Below, one piece after another: positions 18,559-28,502 of a stretch of 64,000 nucleotides of DNA. Made by a program: the position numbers and the translations under genes. Source of the DNA: Hymenobacter baengnokdamensis (lineage in GTDB: Bacteria > Bacteroidota > Bacteroidia > Cytophagales > Hymenobacteraceae). Below the pieces are notes generated by a model that was not told where the DNA came from, searched no databases, and was given only the letters and a program-made list of their open reading frames with translations. Numbering within the stretch: the stretch's first letter is position 1; each line of letters starts with the position of its first letter. Where the stretch lies: the NCBI RefSeq assembly GCF_008728635.1, contig NZ_CP044285.1:3968001-4032000 (forward strand), written 5' to 3'.

Positions 18559-21051
18559 ATGAAACCCACCCTTTTTGCTGCGCTGCTGCCGGGCTGTTTG
18601 CTGCTGGCCGTTGCGGCTCAGGCCCAGGCCCCTTCTACCCCTATGGCCGCGCCCGATGCGCCCTACCAGCCTTCGTCGACCAAAACCAATGACCTGGTGC
18701 ATACCAGATTGGCCGTGCGCTTCGACTATGCCAAGCGCTACCTCTACGGGCAGGAGTGGGTAACACTCAAGCCCCACGCCTACGCTACCGATACCCTGCG
18801 CCTCGATGCCCAGGGCATGGATATCAAAACAGTGGCCATGATGAGCGGTAGCGCCCAGCAGCCGCTCAAATATGACTACTCCGATAAAAACAACCTGCGC
18901 ATCAACCTGGGCCGGGTGTTTAAGCCGGGCGAGGAATACATAGCTTATATTGAATATACTGCCAAGCCCGACGAGCTGTCGGTGAAGGGCTCAGCAGCCA
19001 TCACCGACGCCAAGGGCCTGTACTTTATCAACCCCGACAGCACGGTAAAGGGTAAGCCCGTGCAAATCTGGACCCAGGGCGAGACGCAAAGCTCGTCGGC
19101 CTGGTTTCCGACCATTGACCGGCCCAACCAGAAAACAACCGAGGAAATCGCCATGACGGTGCCGGCCAAATACACCACGCTCAGCAATGGCCGGCTGGTG
19201 AGCCAGGTGCCCGCCGGCCCCGGCCTGCGCACCGACACCTGGAAGATGGACCTGCCCCACTCGCCCTACCTGTTTATGATGGCGGTGGGCGACTTTAAAA
19301 TCTACAAGGATACCTGGCGCAATAAGGAGGTTAACTATTACCTGGAGCCTAAATATGCGCCCTACGCCAAGCAGATTTTCGGCAACACGCCCGACATGCT
19401 GGAGTTTTTCAGCCAGCGCCTGGGCGTAGAGTTTCCCTGGAATAAATACGCCCAGATTGTGGCCCGCGACTACGTGAGCGGCGCCATGGAGAACACCACC
19501 GCTACGCTGCACGGCGAGCAGGTGCAGATGGACGCCCGCGAGCTGCTCGACCGCGAGTACCAGAGCGAGTCGGTGATTGCGCACGAGCTGTTTCACCAGT
19601 GGTTTGGCGACTACGTCACGGCCGAGTCGTGGTCCAACATCACGGTAAACGAGTCGATGGCCGACTTTTCAGAAGCCTTATATGCCCAGCACAAATACGG
19701 GCAGGAGGCGTCGGATGCTCACAATTACCGCTACCTGAAATCGTACCTGGCCAGCCAGCGCGATGCCGGCAAAAACCTGGTGCGCTTTCATTATAATGAG
19801 CGGGAGGACGTGTTCGACCTCGTGAGCTACCAGAAAGGCGGGGCCATTGTGCAGATGCTGCGCACCTACCTGGGCGACGACGTATTCTTTGCCGGCCTGC
19901 ACAAGTACCTCACCGACAACAAATTCGGCAACGGCGAGGCGCACCAGATGCGGCTGGCGATGGAAGCGGTATCGGGCCAGGACCTGAACTGGTTTTACAA
20001 CCAATGGTACTTCGGCAGCGGCCAGCCGGTAGTCACGATTAACTACGGATGGGACGCGGGCACCAAGACCCAGACCGTTACGATTAAGCAAACCCAGCCT
20101 GATAAGGTATTTCAGCTGCCGCTGGCAATTGATTACTACGTAAATGGCAAAGCGCAGCGCCAGCGCGTGATGATGACCCAGGCCACCCAGACGTTTAGTA
20201 TGCCGCTGGCGGCCCAGCCCCAGCTGGTGAACGTGGACGCCGAGAAGTTTACGCTCTGGCAGAAAACCGACAATAAGCCGTTCAGCGAGTACGTGTATCA
20301 ATATAGCCACGCGCCGCTATTCGTAGACCGCCGCGAGGCTCTTGATGCGGCGCTGGAAAAGCAAACGACCGATGCGACAGCCCGTGCCCTGGTGCTGGCC
20401 GCCCTCAAAGACAAGTTTTACCAGCTGCGCATTACCGCTATTCAGGGCCTGAAGCTGGATAATAAAGAAGTGGCTAAGGCTGCCGCGCCTATCCTGCGCC
20501 AGCTGGCCGCCACCGAAACCGAAAACCATGTACGGGCCACCGCCCTAATTGCCCTGAGCCAGCTGAAAGACAAGAAGGATGAGAAAATCCTGACTGCTGC
20601 CCTCAGCAGCAAGTCGTACCTGGTGCAGGGTGCCGGCCTCGAAGCCCTGGGCGAAATTAGCCCCACGGTAGCACTGGCTCGGGCCAAATCGTTTGAGAAT
20701 GATGCCCATCTGGGTCAGGCCGTGACGACCGTCTACGCCCAGCAGGGTGGGCCGGAGCAGTGGAATTATATCCGCACAACGTACGATGCGGCCTCGGGCC
20801 GTAACAAGTACGGTCTTATCGGGGCGCTGACCCAGATGCTGGGCCGCCTCAACGACCCCACAGCCTTTGCCGAGGATGTAGACCGGCTGCAAAAACTGGC
20901 CGTGTCGCCGCAATTTAAAGCGCGGGGCTACGATAAAATGATGATAAATGTGCTGCAGAAAGGTGCCGAAGCCCAGGCTGGCAAGCCGAATGCCGCGCAA
21001 AATCAGGCCACGGTAGCCGCCGCCGTGCAAGCCATTCAGCAGAGCAAGTAA
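18559..21051 (+). CDS. M1-family zinc aminopeptidase with C-terminal HEAT-like repeats
   Basis: An 830-residue secreted peptidase with a cleavable signal peptide (LLLAVAAQAQA). The M1 signatures are intact: SGAMENTTAT (the GAMEN exopeptidase motif), HELFHQWFG (HExxH zinc site, about residue 341) and the third ligand in NVNESMADFSE-type context (ITVNESMADF). After about residue 600 come short helical repeats (ITAIQGLKLDNKEVAK, TALIALSQLKDKKDEK, GLEALGEIS) like HEAT repeats. It likely removes N-terminal residues from peptides in the periplasm. A long terminator follows. Confidence 0.93.
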   Translation: MKPTLFAALLPGCLLLAVAAQAQAPSTPMAAPDAPYQPSSTKTNDLVHTRLAVRFDYAKRYLYGQEWVTLKPHAYATDTLRLDAQGMDIKTVAMMSGSAQQPLKYDYSDKNNLRINLGRVFKPGEEYIAYIEYTAKPDELSVKGSAAITDAKGLYFINPDSTVKGKPVQIWTQGETQSSSAWFPTIDRPNQKTTEEIAMTVPAKYTTLSNGRLVSQVPAGPGLRTDTWKMDLPHSPYLFMMAVGDFKIYKDTWRNKEVNYYLEPKYAPYAKQIFGNTPDMLEFFSQRLGVEFPWNKYAQIVARDYVSGAMENTTATLHGEQVQMDARELLDREYQSESVIAHELFHQWFGDYVTAESWSNITVNESMADFSEALYAQHKYGQEASDAHNYRYLKSYLASQRDAGKNLVRFHYNEREDVFDLVSYQKGGAIVQMLRTYLGDDVFFAGLHKYLTDNKFGNGEAHQMRLAMEAVSGQDLNWFYNQWYFGSGQPVVTINYGWDAGTKTQTVTIKQTQPDKVFQLPLAIDYYVNGKAQRQRVMMTQATQTFSMPLAAQPQLVNVDAEKFTLWQKTDNKPFSEYVYQYSHAPLFVDRREALDAALEKQTTDATARALVLAALKDKFYQLRITAIQGLKLDNKEVAKAAAPILRQLAATETENHVRATALIALSQLKDKKDEKILTAALSSKSYLVQGAGLEALGEISPTVALARAKSFENDAHLGQAVTTVYAQQGGPEQWNYIRTTYDAASGRNKYGLIGALTQMLGRLNDPTAFAEDVDRLQKLAVSPQFKARGYDKMMINVLQKGAEAQAGKPNAAQNQATVAAAVQAIQQSK

Positions 21052-21073
21052 GCCACTCACCTTGAGCTGGTTC

Positions 21074-21128
21074 AAACGAATACGGCCGTGGTAGAAATTA
21101 TTCATTTCTACCACGGCCGTATTCGTTT
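21074..21128 (+). terminator. Terminator with a 25-bp perfect stem
   Basis: Arms begin AAACGAATACGGCCGTGG and pair perfectly over about 25 bp around a 5-base loop, ending in a short T-run. It separates the M1 gene from the next gene and overlaps the spurious upstream extension of that gene. Confidence 0.85.
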
Positions 21129-21186
21129 TCTCCAAAAACCGGCCTTCTACGTTGAACTATCCCCTGGGGTTTCGCGTCGGGTAGTC

Positions 21187-22044
21187 ATGCGCAAGACCAC
21201 TCCGCTGGTGTTGGCTGCCCTGCTTGCAGGCCGCCTCACTCCCGCCCTGGCCCAGAACACGCCGGATGAAAATAATGAAAATGCTGACGCGCCCTTCGTG
21301 CAGCATATTCGGCCCGACCGCCCCGGCCAGACTATCTCGACCGGGGTGCTGCGGCCGGGCCAGTTTCAGCTCGAAACGGGTATCCAACGCTTTTCGCCGC
21401 GAACCGGCGTGGGCGTGAGCAGCAACGTAAACACGCTCCGCATCGGCTTCTTTAATAGCATGGAACTGCGTATTACGCAGCCCTATGTGTTTGGCAATTC
21501 GGCCGGCAAACCGGGCCTTGTGGGCGACAGGCCGGTAATGCGGCCTGATTCGGCCGGGTGGGCCCCCATTACGGTAGGCACCAAGCTGATGCTGACGCCC
21601 GACCGGGCCAGCCGGTTTCAGGCAGCGCTGCTGGCCGAGGTAGCTATACCTAACACCGGCCAGAACGGCCTGCGCCGCACTACCTGGGCTCCCGCCGGCC
21701 GCCTGCTGGTGAGCCAGCAGCTGGGCCGCCGCGCGGCGCTCGAAGGCAACTTCGGCTTTGTGCAGTCGGGCCTCACGCTGGCCGACGTTTTCAACGGCGA
21801 GATAGCCGGCCAGTATATCGGCTCGCTGGCACTCACCGCGCCCATCAGCAATAAAGCCGGCTACTTTGTCGAAGCCTATGGCCGGGGGCGCGACAACCTG
21901 ACTACCGGCGCCAATGCCGGCCTGTATTACCGCCCCTGGACTGGCCTGCGCTTCGACGCCACGCTAGGCCGTATTATGGGTGGGGTAGCTGCCGGGGCTA
22001 CCACTGTAGGCGTGGGCATGAGCTTCCGGATAGGTGGCAATTAA
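21187..22044 (+). CDS. Outer-membrane transporter-like protein (MetA-phenol-degradation / DUF-type beta barrel)
   Basis: From ATG 21187 the 285-residue protein has a Sec signal peptide (AALLAGRLTPALAQ). The mature part looks like a small outer-membrane beta barrel: alternating strands rich in Gly and aromatic residues (QFQLETGIQRFSP, LRIGFFNSMELRITQPYV, AAGATTVGVGMSFRIGGN with a C-terminal strand). This matches the transporter family named after the phenol-degradation meta-pathway (PF13557-like). The in-frame start at 21088 lies inside the preceding terminator and is rejected. Substrate unknown. Confidence 0.7.
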   Translation: MRKTTPLVLAALLAGRLTPALAQNTPDENNENADAPFVQHIRPDRPGQTISTGVLRPGQFQLETGIQRFSPRTGVGVSSNVNTLRIGFFNSMELRITQPYVFGNSAGKPGLVGDRPVMRPDSAGWAPITVGTKLMLTPDRASRFQAALLAEVAIPNTGQNGLRRTTWAPAGRLLVSQQLGRRAALEGNFGFVQSGLTLADVFNGEIAGQYIGSLALTAPISNKAGYFVEAYGRGRDNLTTGANAGLYYRPWTGLRFDATLGRIMGGVAAGATTVGVGMSFRIGGN

Positions 22045-22122
22045 GCTGAAGTAACCGGCGCAGTGTTTTGCGCCACTGCTTCGGCCGCCAAGCTCAAGAA
22101 TAGCTGCCATCAGCAACACAGG

Positions 22123-22165
22123 GGGCAGCGAATCAGGCTAAACAGCTGATTCGCTGCCCTTTTTG
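22123..22165 (+). terminator. Intrinsic terminator
   Basis: A 14-bp stem (GGGCAGCGAATCAG and complement) followed directly by TTTTT, 80 bases behind the barrel gene. Confidence 0.85.
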
Positions 22166-22320
22166 CGTGAAAATAACTTATATTGCCTATACTCGGCATT
22201 AACCATATTTGCCAGTACTCAAAAATCCCGGCCAGCTGCCGGAAAACAGCGCGGTTTATTACTTTGGGGCCATTCTCACCGTATAAGCTCGAGCTTGCTT
22301 ATTATAGCTGGCTTTATTTT

Positions 22321-22797
22321 ATGCGTCGCTTCGCCTTTCTTCTGCCTTGCCTGGTTCTGGTTGGCGCTGCCTGCCAGCGCGTTACTGACCGGGCCAACAC
22401 TACGCCGATGGTCAGTGCTGTTACTACCCCCGATGCGCCCCTGCGCGAAACCCGCTGGACGGTTTTCGCAATGGGCGGCCAGCCACTCGCGCCTGCTGCC
22501 TCACCAGACCAGGTGCCTTATTTGCTTATCAGCGATGCGGGTACGGCTGAGGGCATGAGTGGCTGCAACCGCTTCCGGGGCGGGTTGAAGCCCGCCGAAA
22601 CCGATGGCCAGCTGGAATTTGTCAACCTGGGCAGCACCCGGATGGCTTGCCCGCTTATGGATACGGAGCATAAGTTTACGCAGGCCCTCGACGCTACGCG
22701 CTACTACCACATCAGCGGCGACACGCTGCGGCTCTATACCAGTGCCGAGCGCACGGGCACGCCGCTTGTGCAGTTGGTAGCGGCCAAAATGCCGTAG
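22321..22797 (+). CDS. META-domain lipoprotein
   Basis: From ATG 22321 the product (158 residues) begins MRRFAFLLPCLVLVGAAC, a lipoprotein signal with lipobox. The remainder is a META (HslJ-like) domain: RETRWTVFAMGGQPL, then SGCNRFRGGL with its conserved Cys, STRMACP with the second conserved Cys, and EHKFTQALDATRYYHISGDTLRLY. META/HslJ proteins sit in the envelope and are linked to heat shock or drug tolerance. A candidate promoter (TTG 22183-22185, then CATATTTG 22204-22211, one mismatch) lies about 110 bases upstream. Confidence 0.85.
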   Translation: MRRFAFLLPCLVLVGAACQRVTDRANTTPMVSAVTTPDAPLRETRWTVFAMGGQPLAPAASPDQVPYLLISDAGTAEGMSGCNRFRGGLKPAETDGQLEFVNLGSTRMACPLMDTEHKFTQALDATRYYHISGDTLRLYTSAERTGTPLVQLVAAKMP

Positions 22798-22872
22798 CAG
22801 TTGCCTAACGCCGTTTCCAGATGCAAGTGCCGGGCGGTTAAGGGTGTAAGGGGCTTGGCTGGGTACTATGGG

Positions 22873-24180
22873 CTACTTTTCAGGAGCTACCCGGGTTGGG
22901 GTCTGCTGGCCGGTTACTATGCCGTGGGCGCTTAGCGCAATGGCCGAGATAACGGCCGTCATGTTCTTGACGTCCAGGCTGCTTACTTCATCATCGACGC
23001 TGTGGTAAAGCTTATCGGTCGGAATCTGGTCGGTGCTAATGGTGTGCGCCGGTACGCCCACGCGGGCCAGCATGGCGTTGTCGGAGCGGTAAAACAGATT
23101 TTGCTCGGGGTACGGGTCGGGCTCAAACTTAAATCTGGTGCCTTGCAGGTTGGCTTGCAGCAGCTGGCCGAAATTCGATTTGTCGTAGCCCGTGATAAAG
23201 GCGGTATTCGGCCCGAACTTGGCCACTTTGCCAATCATCTCAATATTAAACATGGCTACTATTTCCTCTGGCTTGAGCTGCCTTGAGAAATACTGCGAGC
23301 CAAACTCGCCGATTTCCTCGGCCGTGAACGCGGCGAATACCAGCGAGCGGACGTTGTCGTGGCGCTTGCTGAAATACTGGGCCAGCGCCACTACGGCGGT
23401 GGTACCGCTGGCGTCGTCGTCGGCCCCGTTGGCAATCGAGTCGCCATTCACGGCCGGCTTGATAATGCCCAGGTGGTCGTAGTGGCCCGAGAAGATAACT
23501 TTTTCGGTGCTGCGGGCCGCTTCGCGGCCCGGCAGGTAGCCCACCACGTTGCGCAGCGCCAGCGGCCGGGTGGTGGTGCTGGCCGTCACCTGGTACGCGG
23601 CCGGACTGGCGGACGCGGCGGCCAGCGCCACCACGCACGAATACGGGCCGGCGGCCTGCTCGGCCCGCACGCGGGGCCTGGTCATTTGCGCGGCCAGCGA
23701 GGCGAACAACTCTTTCTGGGCCGGGTCGAGCAGCACCAGCAGGTTTTTGCCGGGCCGGAAGATGTCGCGGTAGTGCGGCTGGATTTTGTCGGTGGGCCCC
23801 AGCACCAGCACTTCCACGCCGTCTTTTTCGCTCCAGCTCAGCGCGGGCTGAGTCGTGATGGCAAACGCCTGCCCGGCCGGCAGCGGCTGGCCGTTGAGCG
23901 TTACGGCCAGGCTGGCCACGGCCGTTTCGTAGGCCGAAAATTCCTGCATAAAGCTCACTTGCCCCGGCAGCGGCTGCAAGCCGAAGCGGGTAAACTCGGC
24001 GGCCAGAAAGTCGGCCGCCCGCTGGTTGCCGGGCTGGCCGCTGGCGCGGCCCTGCATAGCATCGGCCGCCAGGGTGTTGAGCACGCGCCGAACGGTTTTG
24101 GCCGATACTTTGGCGTGGTGCTGAGCCGACGCCGGCAGCGCGCCGAGGGCTAGCCAGCCAAGCAGAATAAAACTACGCAT
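22873..24180 (-). CDS. M28-family zinc peptidase, secreted
   Basis: A 435-residue exported peptidase (signal peptide LALGALPASAQH). The co-catalytic zinc site of M28 is complete: SGHYDHLGI (His/Asp), NGADDDASGTTA (bridging Asp), FAAFTAEEIGEFGS (Glu-Glu), FNIEMIGK (Asp/Glu position) and TDQIPTDKLYHSVDDE with the last His. A PA-like insert occupies about residues 130-220. Likely an aminopeptidase that releases amino acids outside the cytoplasm. It is the last gene of the minus-strand arginine set, 25 bases after the preceding gene. Confidence 0.9.
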   Translation of the reverse strand: MRSFILLGWLALGALPASAQHHAKVSAKTVRRVLNTLAADAMQGRASGQPGNQRAADFLAAEFTRFGLQPLPGQVSFMQEFSAYETAVASLAVTLNGQPLPAGQAFAITTQPALSWSEKDGVEVLVLGPTDKIQPHYRDIFRPGKNLLVLLDPAQKELFASLAAQMTRPRVRAEQAAGPYSCVVALAAASASPAAYQVTASTTTRPLALRNVVGYLPGREAARSTEKVIFSGHYDHLGIIKPAVNGDSIANGADDDASGTTAVVALAQYFSKRHDNVRSLVFAAFTAEEIGEFGSQYFSRQLKPEEIVAMFNIEMIGKVAKFGPNTAFITGYDKSNFGQLLQANLQGTRFKFEPDPYPEQNLFYRSDNAMLARVGVPAHTISTDQIPTDKLYHSVDDEVSSLDVKNMTAVISAIALSAHGIVTGQQTPTRVAPEK

Positions 24181-24205
24181 TGTATATTAGTTAATTAGCA
24201 AAGGC

Positions 24206-24940
24206 TCAGTGGCCGGCCGGCGCGAGCAGTGGGTCGAGGGCAGCCACTGCCGCCACCAGCTCCACTTCCGAGCCCAGGCTGCCCTTGCGGCTTTTGAGGG
24301 CGGCCAGGGCGGCGGGGCGGCCAGCCAGGGCTTGCTCCAGACTGGCCCGTTTCAGGCGCAGGCCGACCAACTGCCCGCTAGGCGACCACCGCAGGTAGTA
24401 GTGGGTCTGCTCGTCGAGCACACTTATAGTTGTGGTTGTGGCGTACGAGCCGCTGTCGATGGTTTTCTTAACCACTTCCTTACGCACAAACTTCAACAGC
24501 TGGGCATTGGCGCCTTCGAACAGCACCTCCGCCGCTGCGCCGCTTACTTCAGCAGGCAACGAGGTAGGCGGGTAGCACACGAAGCGCCGCGCCGGGGTAG
24601 TGCCCGTCAGACTGAACTCGCGCACCTGCGCCAGGGGCAATACTACCGAATCGCCCTGCGGGCGGCGTACCCTCAACTCTTGGCGGTACACATCGTACTT
24701 AAGCGGTGCCGATACAACGCGCTCGCCGGCCGCCAGCCTGAGCGTGGCGGCCGACCAGGCGGGCAGCAGGAACGGGCTGCCTTGCAGGCTGCCAGCCTCG
24801 GCCGGCGCCAAGCTGTAGCCGTTGTTGAAATTGCTGTCCCGGGCGCGGGCAAGTTCCGAATTCTGACCGTAGGCGGGCAGCGCCAGTGCGATGCTTCCGG
24901 TACCAGCCAGCGCCAGAAAAATAAATTTGAAGATAGTCAT
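24206..24940 (-). CDS. Secreted protein of unknown function
   Basis: The 244-residue product starts with a signal peptide (MTIFKFIFLALAGTGSIALALPAYGQ, Ala-x-Gly cleavage likely). I recognise no family. The mature part has strand-like segments (SAPLKYDVYRQELRVRRPQGDSVVLPLAQVREFSL), reminiscent of small Bacteroidota envelope proteins that begin with a short repeated beta unit. It lies 45 bases beyond the end of pyruvate carboxylase and 25 bases before the M28 gene, so it is probably co-transcribed, but nothing links it to arginine synthesis. Confidence 0.6.
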   Translation of the reverse strand: MTIFKFIFLALAGTGSIALALPAYGQNSELARARDSNFNNGYSLAPAEAGSLQGSPFLLPAWSAATLRLAAGERVVSAPLKYDVYRQELRVRRPQGDSVVLPLAQVREFSLTGTTPARRFVCYPPTSLPAEVSGAAAEVLFEGANAQLLKFVRKEVVKKTIDSGSYATTTTISVLDEQTHYYLRWSPSGQLVGLRLKRASLEQALAGRPAALAALKSRKGSLGSEVELVAAVAALDPLLAPAGH

Positions 24941-24985
24941 GGCGGCGAATTTACTGACTGAACGGGATGCTTAGCCACGCGTAGC

Positions 24986-27900
24986 CTATTCCAAGGTCAG
25001 CACCAGGTCGTCGGCCTGCACGCGGATGCCCGCACCGAGCGATACCGTGCCCACAGTGAGGTCGGCGGGAGCGGTGATAGTGGTTTCCATTTTCATAGCC
25101 TCAATCACGAACAGCGGCGTGTTTTTGGCTACCTGCTGGCCGGGCTGCACCAGCACCTTGCTCAGCATGCCTTGCAGGGGCGCGGCAATCTGCCGGGGGT
25201 TGGCGCGGTCGGCCTTGGCGTTGTGCACGGTTTTTACCTCCACGTGTTGGTCGCGCACTTCCAGGTTGCGGGTCTGGCCGTTGAGGGCGAAGAACACGGT
25301 GCGCATGCCTTCGGCGTTGACCGGGCCGATGGATTGCAGGCGAATGATAATCGACTTGCCCCGCGCAATCTCGATAATGGTTTCCTCGCCTTCTTTTAGC
25401 CCGAAGAAGAATACCGGCGTCTGGATGCGGCTCACATCGCCGTATTCTTGCCGGAACTCCCAGTATTCAGCAAATACTTTGGGGTAAAGCAGGCTCGATA
25501 ACAGGTCGGTGAACTGCGCATTGGGGTGCGTTTTCTCAAACTCGGCCCACTCCTTGTCGAAGTCGATGGGCGCCAGGTGCTCGTTGGGGCGGTCGGTAAA
25601 CGGCTGCTCGTCTTTGAGCACCGCCTTTTGCACGTCGGCGGGCCAGCCGCCCAGCGGCTGGCCGATGTCGCCGCGCAGCAGCTCGCGCACCGACTCCGGG
25701 AAGCTCAGGCTCGGGCCGCGGCTGATGACGTCTTCGGGCGTGAGCTTGTTGGAAACCATGAACAAGGCCAGGTCGCCCACCACTTTCGACGAGGGCGTAA
25801 CCTTCGGAATGTCGCCCAGCAGCTGGTTGGCGTCGGCAAAGCGCTGCTTTACTTCCTCGAACTTGTCGAGCAAACCCAGCGCGGCCGCCTGGGGCCGCAG
25901 GTTGGAGTACTGCCCGCCCGGAATCTCGTGCTCGTACACCTCGGCGGTGCTGGCCAGCAGGCCGCTCTCGAAGGGGTAATACTGCTCGCGCAGGGCTTCC
26001 CAGTAATCGCTGAACTCGTTGAGGCTGTGCTGGTCGAACTCGCGGTGGCGCGGCGAGTGGCGCAGCATCTCGACCGCCGAGTTGAAGTTGGGCTGCGAGG
26101 TGAGGCCCGAGAGGCCGCCCAGCGCCACGTCAATCACGTTGACGCCCGCCTCCACGGCCTTGAGGTAGGTGGCGGCTTGCAGGCCGCTGGTGTCGTGGGT
26201 GTGCAGGTGGATGGGTAGCTTCACCGTTTCGCGCAGCGCCGGAATCAGCTCCTGGGCCGCGTAGGGCTTGAGCAGGCCCGCCATGTCCTTGATGCACAGG
26301 ATGTGTGCGCCGGCATCTTCGAGCTGCTTGGCCAGGGTCAGGTAATACTGGAGGTTGTACTTGGGCCGGCCGGGGTCCAGAATATCACCGGTGTAGCAGA
26401 TACTGCCTTCGGCCAGGCCGGTGGTTTGCTTGCGCACGAAACCGATGCAGGCTTCCATGCCCTTCATCCAGTTCAGCGAGTCGAAGATGCGGAAGATATC
26501 GACGCCTTTCGCGCCGGCCTCGGCCACGAAGCGCTCGGTCAGGTTGTCCGGATACGCTTTGTAGCCCACCCCGTTGGCCCCCCGAATCAGCATCTGGAGC
26601 AGGATATTCGGCACGGCCTCGCGCAGGCGGGTCAGGCGGGCCCAGGGGTCTTCGTGCAGAAAGCGCAGCGCCACGTCAAACGTCGCGCCGCCCCACACCT
26701 CCAGCGAGAACGTCTGCGGGTGCCGGCGGGCGTAGCGGTCAGCCACCTTCAGCATATCGATGGTGCGCATGCGCGTGGCCAGCAGGCTCTGGTGCGCGTC
26801 GCGCAGCGTGGTATCGGTGTAGTGGATGAGCGGCTCCTGACGCAGCCACTCGCCGAATTTCTCGGGGCCCAGCTCCTGCAATTTCTGGCGGGTGCCGGGC
26901 GCGGGCGCCTGGTGCAGGTCGGCCTGGGGCAGTGGCACCTTGCGCACCTGGCGGCGCTCATCCACGCGGCCGGCCACGTCGGGATTACCATTCACGACCA
27001 CCTCGCCGATGTAGTGCAGCAGGCGCGTAGCGCGGTCGAGGCGGGTTTTGAATTGCAGCAGCTCGGGGTGGTCCTTAATGAAATCGACGGTCGCGTGCCC
27101 GGCCTGAAACTCGGGGTTGCGCACGATATTCTGCAAAAACTGCATATTTGTCTTTACCCCGCGCACCCGAAACTCGTCGAGTGTGCGCAGCATCTTCTGG
27201 GCCGCGCCGGCCAGGGTGGGCGCGTGGGCCGACACTTTCACCAGCAGCGAGTCGAAAAACGGCGAGATGATGGCGCCCTGGTACACTGAGCCCTGGTCGA
27301 GCCGGATGCCGAAGCCGCCCGCCGAGCGGTAGGCCAGGATGGTGCCGTAGTCGGGCTTGAAGTCGTTGGTGGCGTCCTCGGTCGTGATGCGGCACTGCAC
27401 CGCCACGCCCACGCGCGGCACTGCTACATCGGGTCCCAGGCCAATTTCGGGCGCTTCGAGCGGGTAGCCCGAGGCGATGTAAAGCTGGGTTTTCACGATG
27501 TCCACGCCCGTTATCATTTCGGTCACGGTGTGCTCGACCTGGATGCGGGGGTTGACTTCGATAAAGTAAATGCGGTCCAGCTCGGGGTTTACTAAAAACT
27601 CCACGGTGCCCACGTTGTCGTAGCCCACCGCCTTGCCGATTTTCAGCGCGTATTCGTAGAGCCGGCTGCGCAGCGACTCGGTCAAATCGACGGCCGGTGC
27701 CACTTCCACCACCTTCTGGAAGCGTCGCTGCACCGAGCAGTCGCGCTCGTAGAGGTGCGTGAGGTGCCCGTGCTGGTCGCCCACCAGCTGCACTTCGATG
27801 TGCTTGGGCCGCTCCACGAATTTCTCCAGGAAAACCGTATCGTCGCCAAAGGCATTCTGGGCCTCGTTGCGGGCCTCGAAAAAGCCCTTGCGCATCTGCT

Positions 27901-28429
27901 CATCGTCGCGAATGACGCGCATGCCGCGCCCGCCGCCGCCGGCTGCCGCCTTCAGCATCACCGGGTAGCCGATGCGGTGCGCCTCGGCCAGCGCCACGTC
28001 CGCGTCAACCAGGTCAGCCTCGCTGCTTTCGATGAGCGGCACCCCGCACCTGAGGGCAACCTCCTTAGCAGCTACCTTGTCGCCAAGCGCCTCCATCACT
28101 TCGGGGCGCGGGCCCACGAACGTAATGCCTTCCTCGCGGCAGCGCCGGGCCAGGTCGGCGTTCTCGCTCAGAAAGCCGTAGCCGGGGTGAATGGCGTTGA
28201 CGCCGTTCTCCTTAGCCAGGGTGATAATCCCTTCAATGTCCAGGTACGGGCGCAGCGGCTCGTCGTCGCGACCAATCTGGTAGGCTTCGTCGGCCTTGTA
28301 GCGGTGCAGCGAGTTGCGGTCCTCGTACGTATAGAGGGCCACGGTGGCAATGCCCAGCTCGGAGGCAGCGCGGAACACGCGGATGGCTATTTCGCCGCGG
28401 TTGGCAACGAGCAGCTTCGTGATTTTCAT
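24986..28429 (-). CDS. pyc: Pyruvate carboxylase
   Basis: Biotin enzyme that carboxylates pyruvate to oxaloacetate using ATP and bicarbonate, refilling the TCA cycle. The single 1147-residue chain has the normal order: biotin carboxylase (residues 1-450; ATP-grasp with KAAAGGGGRGMRVI and EVNPRIQVEHTVTE), carboxyltransferase (about 530-830; RDAHQSLLATRMRT, metal-binding HLHTHDTSG), allosteric/PC tetramerisation region, and biotin carrier domain with FVIEAMKMETTITA near the end, where Lys is biotinylated. Located between argH and a secreted protein on the same strand; it can supply oxaloacetate for aspartate used by ArgG. Confidence 0.97.
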   Translation of the reverse strand: MKITKLLVANRGEIAIRVFRAASELGIATVALYTYEDRNSLHRYKADEAYQIGRDDEPLRPYLDIEGIITLAKENGVNAIHPGYGFLSENADLARRCREEGITFVGPRPEVMEALGDKVAAKEVALRCGVPLIESSEADLVDADVALAEAHRIGYPVMLKAAAGGGGRGMRVIRDDEQMRKGFFEARNEAQNAFGDDTVFLEKFVERPKHIEVQLVGDQHGHLTHLYERDCSVQRRFQKVVEVAPAVDLTESLRSRLYEYALKIGKAVGYDNVGTVEFLVNPELDRIYFIEVNPRIQVEHTVTEMITGVDIVKTQLYIASGYPLEAPEIGLGPDVAVPRVGVAVQCRITTEDATNDFKPDYGTILAYRSAGGFGIRLDQGSVYQGAIISPFFDSLLVKVSAHAPTLAGAAQKMLRTLDEFRVRGVKTNMQFLQNIVRNPEFQAGHATVDFIKDHPELLQFKTRLDRATRLLHYIGEVVVNGNPDVAGRVDERRQVRKVPLPQADLHQAPAPGTRQKLQELGPEKFGEWLRQEPLIHYTDTTLRDAHQSLLATRMRTIDMLKVADRYARRHPQTFSLEVWGGATFDVALRFLHEDPWARLTRLREAVPNILLQMLIRGANGVGYKAYPDNLTERFVAEAGAKGVDIFRIFDSLNWMKGMEACIGFVRKQTTGLAEGSICYTGDILDPGRPKYNLQYYLTLAKQLEDAGAHILCIKDMAGLLKPYAAQELIPALRETVKLPIHLHTHDTSGLQAATYLKAVEAGVNVIDVALGGLSGLTSQPNFNSAVEMLRHSPRHREFDQHSLNEFSDYWEALREQYYPFESGLLASTAEVYEHEIPGGQYSNLRPQAAALGLLDKFEEVKQRFADANQLLGDIPKVTPSSKVVGDLALFMVSNKLTPEDVISRGPSLSFPESVRELLRGDIGQPLGGWPADVQKAVLKDEQPFTDRPNEHLAPIDFDKEWAEFEKTHPNAQFTDLLSSLLYPKVFAEYWEFRQEYGDVSRIQTPVFFFGLKEGEETIIEIARGKSIIIRLQSIGPVNAEGMRTVFFALNGQTRNLEVRDQHVEVKTVHNAKADRANPRQIAAPLQGMLSKVLVQPGQQVAKNTPLFVIEAMKMETTITAPADLTVGTVSLGAGIRVQADDLVLTLE

Positions 28430-28502
28430 ACGGGTTTTAGTAGAGATGGCAGCAGTGTAGCGGCTAAGCTACGCTCCGGGTTACAGCCATCCTACCTGGC
28501 CC